Under the pieces are notes generated by a model. It had not been told where the DNA came from, did no database searches, and was given only the letters and a program-made list of their open reading frames with translations. Of a stretch of 64,000 nucleotides of DNA, positions 11,818 to 23,768 are shown in pieces (the first letter of the stretch is position 1; each line of letters opens with the position of its first letter). The stretch comes from Zanthoxylum bungeanum (lineage: Eukaryota > Streptophyta > Magnoliopsida > Sapindales > Rutaceae), in contig SKCR01031862.1 of the NCBI GenBank assembly GCA_019454045.1, forward strand, positions 62,001 to 126,000. The letters are read 5' to 3'. A program made the translations under genes and the position numbers.

Positions 11818-12424
11818 ATGTTTATTACGAAGGAAAACCCAACCTTGTTGACTGGAGATCCCAAGATCTAGGTTCAATAAGACAACCTACTCGTAAAAGA
11901 CATAATTGGATCACTGTGGGGGTTACCCTCTAGTCCATTCCTATGGTGAAATGAAACAGTGATGCTCGTATGGATAGAGGTTAAGCAAAGGCTTTTAATG
12001 ATTCTTATGCTTCGGGAATCCGAGCAGAGTATTACGAGATACTCTTAAATAAGAAATCACCTATGTGAGAGAGAAGTGGGGCCGCTTCAAAGGAAATTGT
12101 ATGGGGCACAAGTCTTAGAAACTCTTGCAGAACCAGGTAGTCATGTTCATGGCCAAAATGAATAACAATGAGAACTCAGATGTGTTAGGTAAAATATCTG
12201 TGTGATATATATTCTCCATTTACATGAACGGCAGTACAGTTCAATGACATCGCATCCACTGTCAGCCAGTAATTGAGATATATTTTCACAATGGAATGTT
12301 GAAAGGCTGAGGCCTACCTATCCTATGCAGGTGTGAACCGTTGAACTCTTCTAGGTCAAAATAAAAATGTTTTATAAAATATTTTTAATTGACGGTTTTC
12401 GCCAATTTCATTCATGTGGGGGAT
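11818..12424 (+). other. Long 3' untranslated part of copy A, ending in polypurine tract
   Basis: About 600 bp lie between the RNase H stop and the LTR. They have no coding frame and are conserved in copy B (17707-18313). The stretch ends in GTGGGGGAT (12416-12424), a polypurine tract directly before LTR2, suitable for plus-strand priming. Confidence 0.75.
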
Positions 12425-13637
12425 TGTTGGAAAATGGTTATGAGTAAGCATTTTGAGGCTCAATTTTAAGCATGGTCCACTTCGTGTTAGTGGTTGTTAT
12501 TGAATGATTCGGATACTCCTCCGTGAGTAGTTCGAAATGGTATATTCATATGCTTAAAATGGTGCTTGGGTGAATGAGAAATTGTTGCTCAAAGTTCACC
12601 CATTGGTGTTGGAAAATAAGGAGAATTGAGCTTGTCCCACATGGGAAAGCTATAGAGGGAAAATGTAGATGGGTAAGAGTTATAAGGATATAGGCTCTCT
12701 CTACGTGCGCAGGAGGGGGTGCAAATCAAATCGGAATCAAGCTTGGCTCGTGTGCACCCGCGCGTCCTGCATACACGAATGCCGGACCAAATTGTGGGGG
12801 TCCGGCCCAGCCAATTTTTGCATGTCTCCTTAATTTTCCAAGCCTTTTTGAATTTTCATAACAGCTAATTTAATTAGCTTGGTGGTTAAAAAAGTTGAAT
12901 TTCCATAACAGCTAATTTAATTAGCTTGGTGGTTACAACAAGTGAAAGGCCTCCTATTTATGAGATATAATTAGCATGTTAATGAGCTGTGTTTTCGTTT
13001 TATATATATATATATATATACTTCACTGAGATTTTGTTTATAACACAGACAGTTAGAAGAAATTTTCAAGCATTTTGTTTTTTCTTTGTTTTTTAGAAGA
13101 GTTCAAACACTTTTGTAGTTCGTTAGGAACGGGGTTTGGGGTGCCCATACTCGTTCGGTTTATCGTTGTATCATGTGAAACAATCGTCTCACGTTCTACT
13201 GCACCTACAGTATGGGACGAATTTATTTTAAGGATATTATTGACATCAACAAGCCTCGGGAAAGTGAAGAAGCAGTGGTTCGGTTCTGGATCAACTTTAC
13301 CAATTTCACAGGGTCTGCCCCCGCTCTCAGGGTCTGCCCCCGCTCTCAGAGTCTGCCCCCGCTCTCAGCCTCTACTCTCAGCCTCCGCTCTCAGGGTCTA
13401 CCTCTGCTTTCAGCTTCCGCTCTCAGGGTCTACCTCTGCTCTCAGCCTCTGCCGTCAGGGTCTGCTCTTAGGGTCCACCGTGAGGGTCTGCTCCGTGGGT
13501 CTAATTTTAGGGTCTGCCGAGAAGGTTTGATTTCAGGGTCTACCGATAGGGTCTACTGGGCTAAAATTAAACCTTATTCGGATTTCCAACCATTATTGTA
13601 TTTGTAACTACCAAAATATTTGTAATATTGCACTACA
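12425..13637 (+). repeat. LTR2 (shared middle LTR, hybrid)
   Basis: Up to about 13133 it shares variants with LTR3 against LTR1: AAGCATGG, GTGGTTGTTATT, CATGGGAAAGC, loss of about 30 bp after GGGAAAAT, AGGAGGGGG, GGCCTCCTATTT and GTTAGGAACGG. From about 13143 on it shares variants with LTR1 against LTR3: CCCATACTCG, TTCGGTTTATC, TGCACCTACAGTATGG, AAGCCTCGGG and the minisatellite order. The switch lies within about 13134-13148. A 5' half from a 3' LTR and a 3' half from a 5' LTR is the expected product of unequal crossing-over between LTRs. Confidence 0.9.
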
Positions 13638-14660
13638 GTCTTAAAACAAAATTCGACTCTATGGATATGGAAAACAGTCCAAACACAGTAGATCCGAATA
13701 TGGCAGCCTCTTCGGCTGGCCAGAATGCAATAGCAGCCTCTTCGGCTAGCCAACTTGCTTCAGCCTCTAGGCTTAATATGGCAGCCACTGTGGCTGGCCA
13801 AGGTGTTGCTGCCTCTATGGCTAGATAACCTGTTGGACATATGAGTCATGTCAATCTGGCCGCGGAAAAACCTGAAAAATTCAGTGGTTAGAATTTCAAA
13901 CGGTGGCAACAGAAAATGTTTTTCTACTTGACCACGTTGAACCTTGCGAGGTTCCTAAAGGAAGATGCTCATGTAACCAAAGAGGGTGAGACTGATATTC
14001 AAATGATCAGTGCTATTGATGCTTGGAATATTCTGAATTCGGAATTATGTGCTGAATGGGCTAAGTGATTCCTTGTACAGTGTGTACGCCGGAATGAAAA
14101 CAGCAAAATAGCTTTGGGAGTCTTTAGATCGAAAATATAAAATTGAGGATGTCGGTACTAACAAATTTTTCGTAGGCCGATCTTAGATTTTAAGATGGTT
14201 GATTCCAAAACTGTGTTGAGCCAAGTACAAGAACTGCAGATTATTCTAGCAGAAATTCATGCTGAGGGGATGATTTTAAGTGAAACCTTCCAGTAGCCTC
14301 GATAATTGAGAAACTACCACCTAGTTGGAAAGATTTCAAGAATTATCTGAAGCATAAACGAAAAGAAATGAGCATTAAAGACTTGGTTCTTAAGCTCAGA
14401 ATTGAGGAAGATAACCAATTATCTGACAATAGAGGAATATCTCATGAGGCCAAGGTAAATGTTGTTGAACATGGCCATAAGAACAAGAACCTCAAGAACC
14501 TAAATGAGGAGTTTCCAAGAAATCCAAGTTTCATCAAGGAAGATGCTTCAACTGTGACAAAATGGGTCACAAGTCTTCTGAGTGCAGACTGCCAAGAAGA
14601 ATAAGAAACAAGAGGCTAATGTGATGGAAAATGTGACTGAAAATGCTTCAGACATTAACC
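13638..14660 (+). pseudogene. Copia gag, internal copy B (broken)
   Basis: Near-identical to gag of copy A, with the same start (ATG 13661) and the same early stops. The CCHC knuckle is at about 14545-14586. Extra single-base indels differ from copy A, for example a lost A in 'ttccagtagcc' near 14290 and an ATC insertion near 14532. The gene is inactive. Confidence 0.85.
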
Positions 14661-16519
14661 TCTCTGCTGTTGTTCAAGGTGAATCTGGTGGGTTCTAACC
14701 CAAGAGAGTGGTGGATTGATACTGGTGCCACTCGAAAAGTGTGCTCGGACAAGAGCATGTTTTCTTCATTTGAACCTGCTGGTAATGGGGAAAAAATATA
14801 CATGGGAAATTCAGCAACATCTGAGATTGAAGGTCAAGAAAGGTGATTCTGAAGATGACCTCTAGGAAAGAGTTAACTCTGAACAATTTTCTTGTATGTA
14901 CCAGAAATACGAAAGAATCTTGTGTCTGGATCACTTCTAAACAAGCATGGATTCCGGATGATGTTCGAGTTTGATAAAGTAGTTTTGACTAAAAATGGGA
15001 TGTATGTGGAAAAGGGTATGTAACTGATGGGCCTTTTAAGCTCAATGTAATGGTTGTTAACCCAAGAATATCAATAAAACTAGTTCTTCTGCTTATATTG
15101 TTGAGTATCTAATCTATGGCATGGTAGATTAGGACTGTTATTTTAATTCATTGCGGAAAATTAATGAATAATGACATCACATTTTAATTTAAAATTGATA
15201 ACATAAATAGTGTGATACTTGTGTTGAGGCAAAACTAACTAGATCATCTTTTCATAGTATTGAAAGAAACTCTGAACCACTTGATCTAATTCATACCGAT
15301 GTTTGTGATTTTAATTCAATACAATCGAGAGGCGGTAATAAATATTTTATTACCTTTATTGATGATTGCACAAGATTTTGCTATGTGTATTTGATACAAA
15401 GCAAGGACGAAGCTATAGAGAAATTTGTTCTCTATAAGAATGAAGTTGAGAACCAACTGAATAAAAGAATTAAGGAGTTAAGAAGTGATCGTGGTGGTGA
15501 GTGTGTTTTTCCTTTTGAATCACTTTGTGAACAAAATGGAATCATACATCAAATCACAGCTCCTTATTCACCTCAATCCAATGGGGTTGCAGAACGAAAG
15601 AATCGTACCTTGAAAGAGATGATGAACGCTATGTTAATCAGCTCTGGCTTACCTCAGAATATGTGGGGAGAAGCTGTTTAATCAGTTAATTACCTTTTAA
15701 ATAAGGTACCACGGAAAGAAGCAGGGAAAACTCCTTATGAAATGTGGAAAGGAGGGTACCTTCCTATAAATTCCTCCGAGTGTGGGGGTGTCTTGCCAAG
15801 TAGTCATTCCTCCACCTAAAAGGTGAAGATAAGACAAAAAATTGTTGATTGCATTTTCATAGGATATGCACATAACAGTAATGCTTATCGATTTCTTGTG
15901 CATGAGTCTAATATACCACATATTCACAAGAATACGATAATGGAGTCGAGGAATGCATCCTTTTTCGAAAATGTTTTTCCTTGTAAAACTAATTCGAATT
16001 CAAATGTGCACAAACGGGCACATGAGACTATCATTGAAGATAGTCAGGCCGAGAACACATAAATGTTCCAGAGGATCAACAAGTTTTTGAACTTGAACCA
16101 AGACGTAGCAAAAGAGCTAGAACGGAAAAATCATTTGGTCCAGATTTTCTGACTTTTTTGCTAGAAATGATCCTCAAAGCTATAACGAAGCTGTAAGGTC
16201 AGCTGATGGTGCTTTGTGGAAAGATGTCATCAATAGTGAAATTGAATCCATCTTACAAAATCACACCTGGGAGTTAGTGAATCTTCCTCCATGATGTAAA
16301 CCTTTAGGGTCCAAGTGGATTTTCAAAAAAAAATAAGGCAGATGGATCAATTGACAAGTACAAAGCAAGACTTGTAATTAAAGGTTACAGACAACGTGAA
16401 GGTCTTGATTACTTTGATACTTATTTTCTTGTAACGAGAAATAAATCCATAAGGATGATACTAGCGATTGAGCTTTGCGCAATCTTGAGGTACATCAGAT
16501 GGATGTGAAAACAGCATTT

Positions 16520-16552
<33 letters not shown>

Positions 16553-17514
16553 GAACAACCTGAAGGCTTTATAGCTCCAGGACAAGAAAAAAAGTCTGTA
16601 AGTTAGTAAAATCCTTGTATGGATTAAACAAGCTCTGAAACATGGCATAAAAAGTTTGATGACACCATGTTGGCAAATGGTTTCAAAATCAATGAATGTG
16701 ATAAATGCATTTATGTCAGAGAGACAGAAGTTGGCTATGTCATTTTATGTCTCTACGTTGATGACATATTGATTGTCGGGAGTAATGTTAAAATGGTGAA
16801 ATCTACCAAGAATATGCTGAAATCTAAGTTTGACATGAAAGACATGGGTCTAGCAGATGTCATTCTGGGAATAAAGATCTCGAGAAGTCCAGATGGACTT
16901 ATTCTTGATCAGTCGCCGCACTATGTGGACAAATTCTTGGTAAATTCAACAATGATGATTCTGCTGTGGCAGAACTTATTTAGATGTGAGTCTACACCTA
17001 TCAAAGAATAGGGGATATGGTATATCTCAAGTAGAATACTCTAGAGTGATCGGGAGTTTGATGTATCTATCGAGTTGTACAAGGCCTGATATAGCTTGTA
17101 CAGTAAACAAGCTCAGCAGATATACGAGTAATCCAGGGGTGATCACTGGAAAGCAATAGTGAGAGTACTTAGGTACTTACGTTTTACTCTCGTAATTATG
17201 GGTTGCACTATCATAGATATCCAGCTGTAGTCGAAGGATACAGTGATGCTAATTGGATATCTGACATGAAAGACTCAAAGTCTACCAGTGGCTATGTGTT
17301 TACACTAGCAGGTGCAGCTATATCATGGAAATCCTCCAAACAGACTTTGATAGCCAGATCTACAATGGAATCAGAATTCATTGCATTAGACAAGTGTGCT
17401 GAAGAAGCAGAATGGCTTCGAAATTTTCTAGAGGATATTCCAAGTTGGCCTAAGCCAGTGCCAGCAATTTGCATTCATTGCGATAGTCAATCTGCAATTG
17501 GAAGGGCACATAAC

Positions 17515-17555
<41 letters not shown>

Positions 17556-17706
17556 CAATACCGTTAGACAATTACTCTCTACTGGAGTTATTTCGATTGA
17601 CTATGTAAAGTCAAAGGATAACATTGCGGATCCGCTAACCAAAGGGTTAAATAGAGAGTTAGTTGTGAAATCATCGAGGGGAATGGGACTAAAGCCCATT
17701 AGATAA
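14661..17706 (+). pseudogene. Copia pol, internal copy B (broken)
   Basis: The domain order matches copy A: protease D-T-G-A near 14718, a heavily damaged GAG-pre-integrase region (15110-15200), and an integrase core with the Asp/Asp/Glu region clean at 15385-15681. RT carries the same two adjacent stops near 16292, with YVDD near 16756-16767, and RNase H is at 17203-17706. The RNase H frame is longer than in copy A because copy A has one extra stop near 11557. Numerous one-base indels separate the two copies. They may be real decay or partly assembly error, since near-identical tandem copies are hard to assemble. Confidence 0.92.
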
Positions 17707-18313
17707 ATGTTTATTACGAAGGAAAACCCAACCTTGTTGACTGGAGATCCCAAGATCTAGGTTCAATGGGACAACCTACTCGTAAAAGACATAATTGGAT
17801 CACTGTGGGGGTTACCCTCTAGTCCATTCCTATGGTGAAATGAAACAGTGATGCTCGTATGGATAGAGGTTAAGCAAAGGCTTTTAATGATTCTTATGCG
17901 TCGGGAATCCGAGCAGAGTATTACGAGATACTCTTAAATAAGAAATCACCTATGTGAGAGAGAAGTGGGGCCGCTTCAAAGGAAATTGTATGGGGCACAA
18001 GTCTTAGAAACTCTTGCAGAACCAGGTAGATGTTCATGGCCAAAATGAACATAACAATGAGAACTCAGATGTGTTAGGTAAAATATCGGTGTGATATATG
18101 TTCTCCATTTACATGAACGGCAGTACAGTTCAATGACATCGCGTCCTTGTCAGCCAGTAAATGAGATATATTTTCACAATGGAAGGTTCAAAGGCTGAGG
18201 CCTACCTATCCTATGCAGGTGTTGAACCGTTGAACTCTTCTAGGTCAAAATAAAAATGTTTTATAAAATATTTTTATTTGACGTTTTTCGCCAATTTCAT
18301 TCATGTGGGGGAT
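17707..18313 (+). other. 3' untranslated part of copy B with polypurine tract
   Basis: This is the counterpart of 11818-12424 and nearly identical to it. It ends in GTGGGGGAT (18305-18313) immediately before LTR3. There is no coding frame. Confidence 0.75.
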
Positions 18314-19534
18314 TGTTGGAAAATGCTTATGAGTAAGCATTTTGAGGCTCAATTTTAAGCATGGTCCACTTCGTGTTAGTGGTTGTTATTGAATGATTCG
18401 GATACTCCTCCGTGAGTAGTTCGAAATGGTATATTCATATGCTTAAAATGGTGCTTGGTGAATGAGAAATTGTTGCTCAAAGTTCACCCATTGGTGTTGG
18501 AAAATAAGGAGAATGAGCTTGTCCCACATGGGAAAGCTATAGAGGGAAAATGTATATGGGTAATGAGTTAATAAGGATATAGGCTCTCTCTACGTGCAGG
18601 AGGGGGTGCAAATCAAATCGGATCAAGCTTGGCTCGTGTGCACCCGCGCGTCCTGCATACACGAATGCCGGACCAAATTGTGGGGGTCCGGCCCAGCCAA
18701 TTTTTGCATGTCTCCTTAATTTTCCAAGCCTTTTTGAATTTTCATAACAGCTAATTTAATTAGCTTGGTGGTTAAAAAGTTGAATTTCCATAACAGCTAA
18801 TTTAATTAGCTTGGGGTTACAACAAGTGAAAGGCCTCCTATTTATGAGATATAATTAGCATGTTAATGAGCTGTTTTTTTCGTTTTAATATATATATATA
18901 TATTACTTCACTGAGATTTTGTTTATAACACAGACAGTTAAGAAATTTTCAAAGCATTTTTTTTTTCTTTGTTTTTTTTGAAGAGTTCAAACACTTTTGT
19001 AGTTCGTTAGGAACGGGGTTTGGTGGTGCCCCTACTCGTTCGTTTTATCGTTGTATCATGGGAAACAATCGTCTCACGTTCTACTGCAACTATGGTAGGG
19101 GACGAATTTGTTTTAGGATATTGTTGACATCAACAAGCGTCGGGAAAGTAAAGAAGCAGTGGTTCAGTTCTGGATCAACTTTATCAATTTCAGGGTCAGC
19201 CCCCGCTCTTAGGGTCTGCCCCCGCTCTCAGGGTCTGCCTCCGCTCTCAGCCTCTGCTCTCAGCCTCCGCTCTCACGGTCTACCTCTGCTCTCAGTCTCT
19301 GCTCTCAGCCTCCGCTCTCAGGGTCTACCCCTGCTCTCAGCCTCTGCCGTCAGGGACTACTTTCAGGGTCCGCCGTGAGGGTCTGCTCCGTGGGTCTGAT
19401 TTCAGGGTCTGCCGAGAAGGTCTGATTTCAGGGTCTACCGATAGGGTCTGCTGGGCTAAAATTAAGCCTTATTCGGATTTCCTACCAATTATTGTATTTG
19501 TAACTACCGAAATATTTGTAATATTTGCACTACA
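18314..19534 (+). repeat. LTR3 (3' LTR of tandem array)
   Basis: It starts TGTTGGAAAATG and ends GCACTACA. Homology to LTR1 and LTR2 stops exactly at 19534, and the next bases CAAAA nearly repeat the left flank CAAAT. The minisatellite block differs in unit order from LTR1/LTR2, so LTR3 diverged before the hybrid middle LTR formed. Confidence 0.9.
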
Positions 19535-19555
19535 CAAAATCATCTTGAGCGCTAT

Positions 19556-20154
19556 GGCACTAACATGTTTAAGAACCTAAGACGAGGTAAAAAAATCACC
19601 ATGTACAAGGCATTGGAGTTCGTCAAATCGGGGATGGTTGTGGGGCTCGGAACTAAACTCCACAACCAAGCATGCAGTAGATAAAATTGTCCAGCTATTG
19701 CACCAGGGGAAGCTGAAGATACCCACTTCAAAAATCGTTTCTCTAGGTGTTCTTTTATCATATATATTGATTCGTATCTACTTATTAATCTGTCAATAAA
19801 CGGTGCTAATGAAATTGATCCGTATATAAATTTGGCGGAAGGCCGAGGTAGGTTTGTATTCAGAGGAAAATGGTGGAGAGTGCTTCTAAAACGTTCATGG
19901 TTATTGTTGATGATTCGAAATTGGTGAGTCATTTGGAGGCAGTGGGCTGGTTATGCCTGTTGAAGAGATTGCTGGATTTGTTTGAAAATAGTGGGTGTGT
20001 GTTGCAAGTGAAGCAAATATTAAGGATTGCTGGCCTGGTTAAGCATGGAATGTTCTTTGATAAAACTACATTTGTGATTGTTGCAGGCGACCAACAAGAA
20101 CACGTAGTTTTTGAAATTGGCATCAAGAACAAATTAAGGATTCTTAATGTTTAA
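19556..20154 (+). pseudogene. Ribose-5-phosphate isomerase A (RPI) pseudogene
   Basis: Conserved blocks of plant RPI can be read in order through at least three frameshifts. 'Y-K-A-L-E-F-V-K-S-G-M-V-V-G-L-G-T' lies at about 19604-19651 and 'V-D-K-I-V-Q-L-L' at about 19677-19700, followed by 'I-P-T-S-K' near 19718. 'I-N-G-A-N-E-I-D-P' is at about 19796-19823, 'E-G-R-G-R' at about 19840-19855, and 'M-V-E-S-A-S-K-T-F-M-V-I-V-D-D-S-K-L-V' from 19870. 'H-G-M-F-F-D' near 20044 is close to the end. RPI interconverts ribose-5-phosphate and ribulose-5-phosphate in the pentose phosphate and Calvin pathways. Both Asp of the D-G-A-D motif are Asn here, and the K-G-R-G-G lysine is Glu. No introns are visible, so it is a retrocopy or a decayed intronless paralogue. 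Confidence 0.85.
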
Positions 20155-22330
20155 TCTTTTTATTTTTTTTTAATTTATGAAAATATGAAAGGATAAAAAT
20201 GTCATGCCATGTCAAGCAGTAATTAACGGGGGCTGTCATTTGATAAAGAACAAATTCACACGATAACTTTTTGGCACAAAAAAAAAAATCATAGTCTTGA
20301 TTTCGTAAATGAGTAAGATCATAAAGTTCTTTTTTTTTTGGGTACTTTTCCTTAAAATTATCATTTGGATTAAGTTTATCAATAATAAATTGAGGACATA
20401 TCTTCGGTAGGATATGCTTGATATCCTTACTTGGTACTTACGCTCTTATCATTTGTAGTTTATTTATATTCAATCATCTAATAAAATAAATGATAAGAGA
20501 AAATTAAGGTTACTATATAACGTTGTTTCAGGGAAACACGATATACCTCGAATCATTTAAAAAAAAAAAAAATAGAATCCCTTAATATCTATACAAAAAA
20601 ACGCATTACGTGCTCTCAAATGGGGCACGTAAAATTTTATTTTGGATTTGAAAAATATTCTGATCACTTCATTAAAACGCAGTTCACAAGTGCTTTTTGA
20701 ATTTTAATTTATGCTCCATGAAAGTCATTGGTCATATGGATCGATAGTTAGCTTGAATCTTGGGCAATTTAAGTGACTGTTTATCCCAAATTTAAGGTCC
20801 ATAAAAAAAATGTGCTTTTATATTTAAGTTTATTTTAAAATTAAAATTATTTAGTTATTATATTTTAGTAAATGTTTACCTTCATTTTTGTTATTTTCTA
20901 AACAAATAATTTAATTATTTTTTTTTCCAGAAATATCTTTAATGGAACTTGTATATTTCACGCTCTCATTATTATTATTATTTTTTTGCTAAAAAATACA
21001 TAAATAATAATATGACAATGTCAAAATAACATTATTTTTTCAAATCTTATCATCATATTATTTTTAAAAAAGAGTGGAAAGCATTAGCATCGGCTTCTTT
21101 ATTTTTTATTCTAAACTTTAGATTAATAGTTTATTTTAGCTATTGGCTTTAGCTATTCACAATATCGCAGTTTCCTATTATTAACTTATCTTAATTCCTT
21201 TAAAAAAAACTTATCTTAATCAAGTATTTTTTTTTTAAAAAAGAAAAGAGATAGAAATTAATTTTTAATAGGTTGAGAGAGAGAAAGAAAATAATATTTA
21301 ATGTTCTGGGTAAGAGAAGAGAGATAAATTAAAATAATATTTAATTTCGGAGAACTTTTTTTGGATCTCTAAATTAGAAAATTCTATTCTATTATGTCAC
21401 TTATCCAACAATCTAAGAATATCTTGCTATGCGTGTTAAATAATAAAAAATAACTAAATAAATGATATTTTTATTTAATACAATTATATTATATTATATA
21501 ATTATTAGTTGATACTATCACATCACTCATATAACGGTGATACTAAAAAATTATTTCTCAAAATTTAAGAGTAAACTTTAACTAATCTAAAATTCGTATT
21601 AGGTTTAAAGAATTGTATTAATATTTTAGCGTGTACTCTCCAAATTTTGGAGAGATTAGTAGTTTTAACTAAGCTGATGTGAATGAATTCTTTAAGAACT
21701 CGCCTGGAATAGCATTTGATAACAATTATAGAAAATGACAAAGATGATTCTAACTAAATTCACTCATAATTTCTTTCAATTATGATTTATTTACACCCAA
21801 TATCATAAAATCTGCAGCTATTATTATTTTGATGGCTTCATATATGCATTTCTATTGAAAAAACAAAACAAAGAACAAAAAACAAAAAGATACTAAATGA
21901 AAATTGATATATTGAGATTTAAAGATAATATGGTTACTGTAATTTGTGGGGGTAAAGACTTCATAGTAAGGAAAATCTGCAGGTTTAATTAGATCTAGAT
22001 AAGTCTTTTTTTTTTTATGTAATTTCCTCTAATAATAAAACTATTATTACAAAAATATGTTTTGAAATGACTATATTATTTAATGGGTGCACATGACATG
22101 AGAATTTTTAATAATTTTGGGCATCATAGTTTATACAGGTCGTTGATCGAAATGTTTATGTAGAAGCATAAAAGCCTCTGAATCACAGAGCTTTTTGTCC
22201 TTGACTTTATAGCTCTCAGTTGCTTATATTATAATTAATACAAAGATATTCGACATTATTCTTTTTTATTGTCTCAATATGAAATCTAATAACTTTGGAG
22301 AGTACATACCATCATGGATAATTAATCAGT
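20155..22330. other. AT-rich intergenic DNA, nothing recognised
   Basis: About 2.2 kb with long A and T runs and no coding frame of note. I saw no terminal repeats or LTR boundary with matching flanks. Confidence 0.6.
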
Positions 22331-22980
22331 TCTTGTTGTGTAGATTCTGATTTTCGCTCGAGGTCTACAATCGAGAATTTGTAAAGGAGGCAATGGTGAT
22401 CCTGCAAAACGAAAGATGTAGGGTGAACGGAGGAGGTCTACCCACCGGTGTGGTGGATGCCGTAGGCACTCCGACGCCCAAGTCAGCGTTGAAACTAAGG
22501 AAATGGTAGGTGGGAAGTCAAAGGTTGGGTGCTACCTTGAACTTCGTAGGGTGCCGTGAGGGCGGTAGTTGGGAGGTGATGAGAGCAGCGGAGAAAATAC
22601 CGTTCACTCGTGGGTCCCCCTGCTTGAAGTTGAATGTCCCACATATATACATGCCCCTGTAACGTGTGTCTTTATTGCTCTTTGATTGCTCGTCCGTTGG
22701 GTCATGGTAACAGTCGTCTTCATGAGGAGCTAATAATGTGTTTTTGCCCGTTGTAGGCTGGAACTGATAGGTTATGAATGGTGTTTATGAACTTGGGTGT
22801 TACGTGAGCTGGCCTTTATATGGCCCTTCGGTTACGAGTGTTGGTACTCATTGGGCCTGGGCCTGCATTATGTCTTTGGGGTTTGGTTAGGGGATTTCGG
22901 GGGTGCATCCAGTAGTGGTCCTGGAGCCAGAGGTCAAAATTGCCCTTGGACCAAATTTGGCCCGTACATGTTCCATTAAT
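22331..22980 (+). mobile_element. Possible LTR-retroelement remnant
   Basis: A GC-richer island in AT-rich surroundings. It includes 'cctgcaaaac', 'ggtggatgccgtaggcactccgacgcccaagtcagc' split over 22436-22485, and a TATATA-containing stretch near 22640. Such wording is common in plant LTR (R/U5) regions. No boundary, TSD or coding domain is visible. A 60-residue frame (22797-22979) matches nothing I know. Confidence 0.3.
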
Positions 22981-22982
22981 TC

Positions 22983-23400
22983 GTAAGTGTAATCATACCA
23001 AAATTTATGTGAAAACGATCAAAATGTTCAGACAGTTTCGTAAAATGGATAAACACATCATTTTATTTTAAAAAATGAACATATGCATTCTTAAAATTTG
23101 ATAAAGTGACATATACACTCCAGAATTTCATAAAATTGATAGCTATACCCCAAAATTTCCTTGAGCGATTAAAAAAACTAGTAGCATAAACTATGTTATC
23201 TAATTAAAATGTTTACCATTCTCGTCCCCTACTCTCAATTCTAAAAATACATCATGTTTATGAAATTTTGGGAGTGTTTTGTACTTTATGAAATTTTAAG
23301 GGTGTATATATCATTTTATTAGCATATGTCCATTTTTAAAAATAAAAAAGTTGTGATTTTCCATTATACGGAATTTTGATGGTGTATATATACTTTGTAA
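22983..23400. mobile_element. Foldback / MITE-like long inverted repeat
   Basis: The left half (for example 23060-23090, TTTTATTTTAAAAAATGAAC then ATATGC) matches the reverse complement of the right half (about 23320-23345, GCATATGTCCATTTTTAAAA). A second pair, ATATACACTCCAGAATTTCA near 23110, matches the reverse complement near 23290-23310. The two halves form an imperfect hairpin of about 400 bp with no coding sequence. The superfamily is unassigned. Confidence 0.45.
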
Positions 23401-23753
23401 TGTCTAGTTCCATGAGGCAAGTATGATCCATGTATGGTGTCATCATCAATCACCTCTGAAGTTATTTTCTACTTTCGATGGTGATTTTCACTTTTGAGAT
23501 ATAAGTCAGAGAAACTTTCGGTGGATTATTATTCACTTATTGAAATTATGAGTCTAAGTTTTGCTATAAATACATAGCTCATTTGTGAGCTTTAGGCATC
23601 CCAATAATTAAGCTTCATGTAAAGAAAGTTTAGAAAGTGTATAGAAAGTGAGGTTTTTTGTAAAGTTTCAACACTTGTAAATTATGTTCTTGTAGTAATA
23701 GAATTCAGTTTTTTTCCCTCTAAACACTATTTAGTGATCAGAGAATCACAACA
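23401..23753 (+). repeat. 5' LTR of Tnt1/Tork-like Copia (putative boundaries)
   Basis: It ends CACAACA just before a primer-binding site. A TATA box (TATAAATA, about 23565-23572) lies in the expected place. The left edge is set at TGTCTAG, where the foldback element ends, and this is uncertain. No 3' LTR was found, so the element is 3'-truncated. Confidence 0.55.
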
Positions 23754-23755
23754 AG

Positions 23756-23768
23756 TGGTATCATGAGC
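23756..23768 (+). promoter_or_regulatory. Primer-binding site (initiator Met tRNA type)
   Basis: TGGTATCATGAGC lies two bases after the LTR terminus. It differs from the usual plant TGGTATCAGAGC by a short insertion. It would prime minus-strand cDNA synthesis. Confidence 0.75.

Larger units (their letters stand above)
6497..19534 (+). mobile_element. Tandem Copia array: LTR-internal-LTR-internal-LTR
   Basis: Three LTRs of about 1.2 kb (6497-7737, 12425-13637, 18314-19534) alternate with two nearly identical internal regions of about 4.7 kb. The outer flanks are CAAAT (6492-6496) and CAAAA (19535-19539), a one-mismatch TSD for the array as a whole. No TSD surrounds the middle LTR. Both internal copies share the same inactivating stops, for example the TAG after 'KFSG' and the tandem TGA/TAA in the RT entry. 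The duplication therefore followed decay. The middle LTR is a hybrid of the outer two. Unequal homologous recombination is the simplest explanation, rather than two separate insertions. Confidence 0.9.

Noticed and set aside
11818..12424. Possible env-like or extra gene after RNase H in the tandem Copia
   Set aside because: There is no open frame of useful length in either copy. It is better read as a long 3' untranslated region.
19552..19932. 126-residue minus-strand frame opposite the RPI pseudogene
   Set aside because: The plus strand carries recognisable RPI blocks and the minus frame matches nothing known.
22797..22979. 60-residue frame in the GC-richer island
   Set aside because: No domain, no family resemblance and no supporting context.
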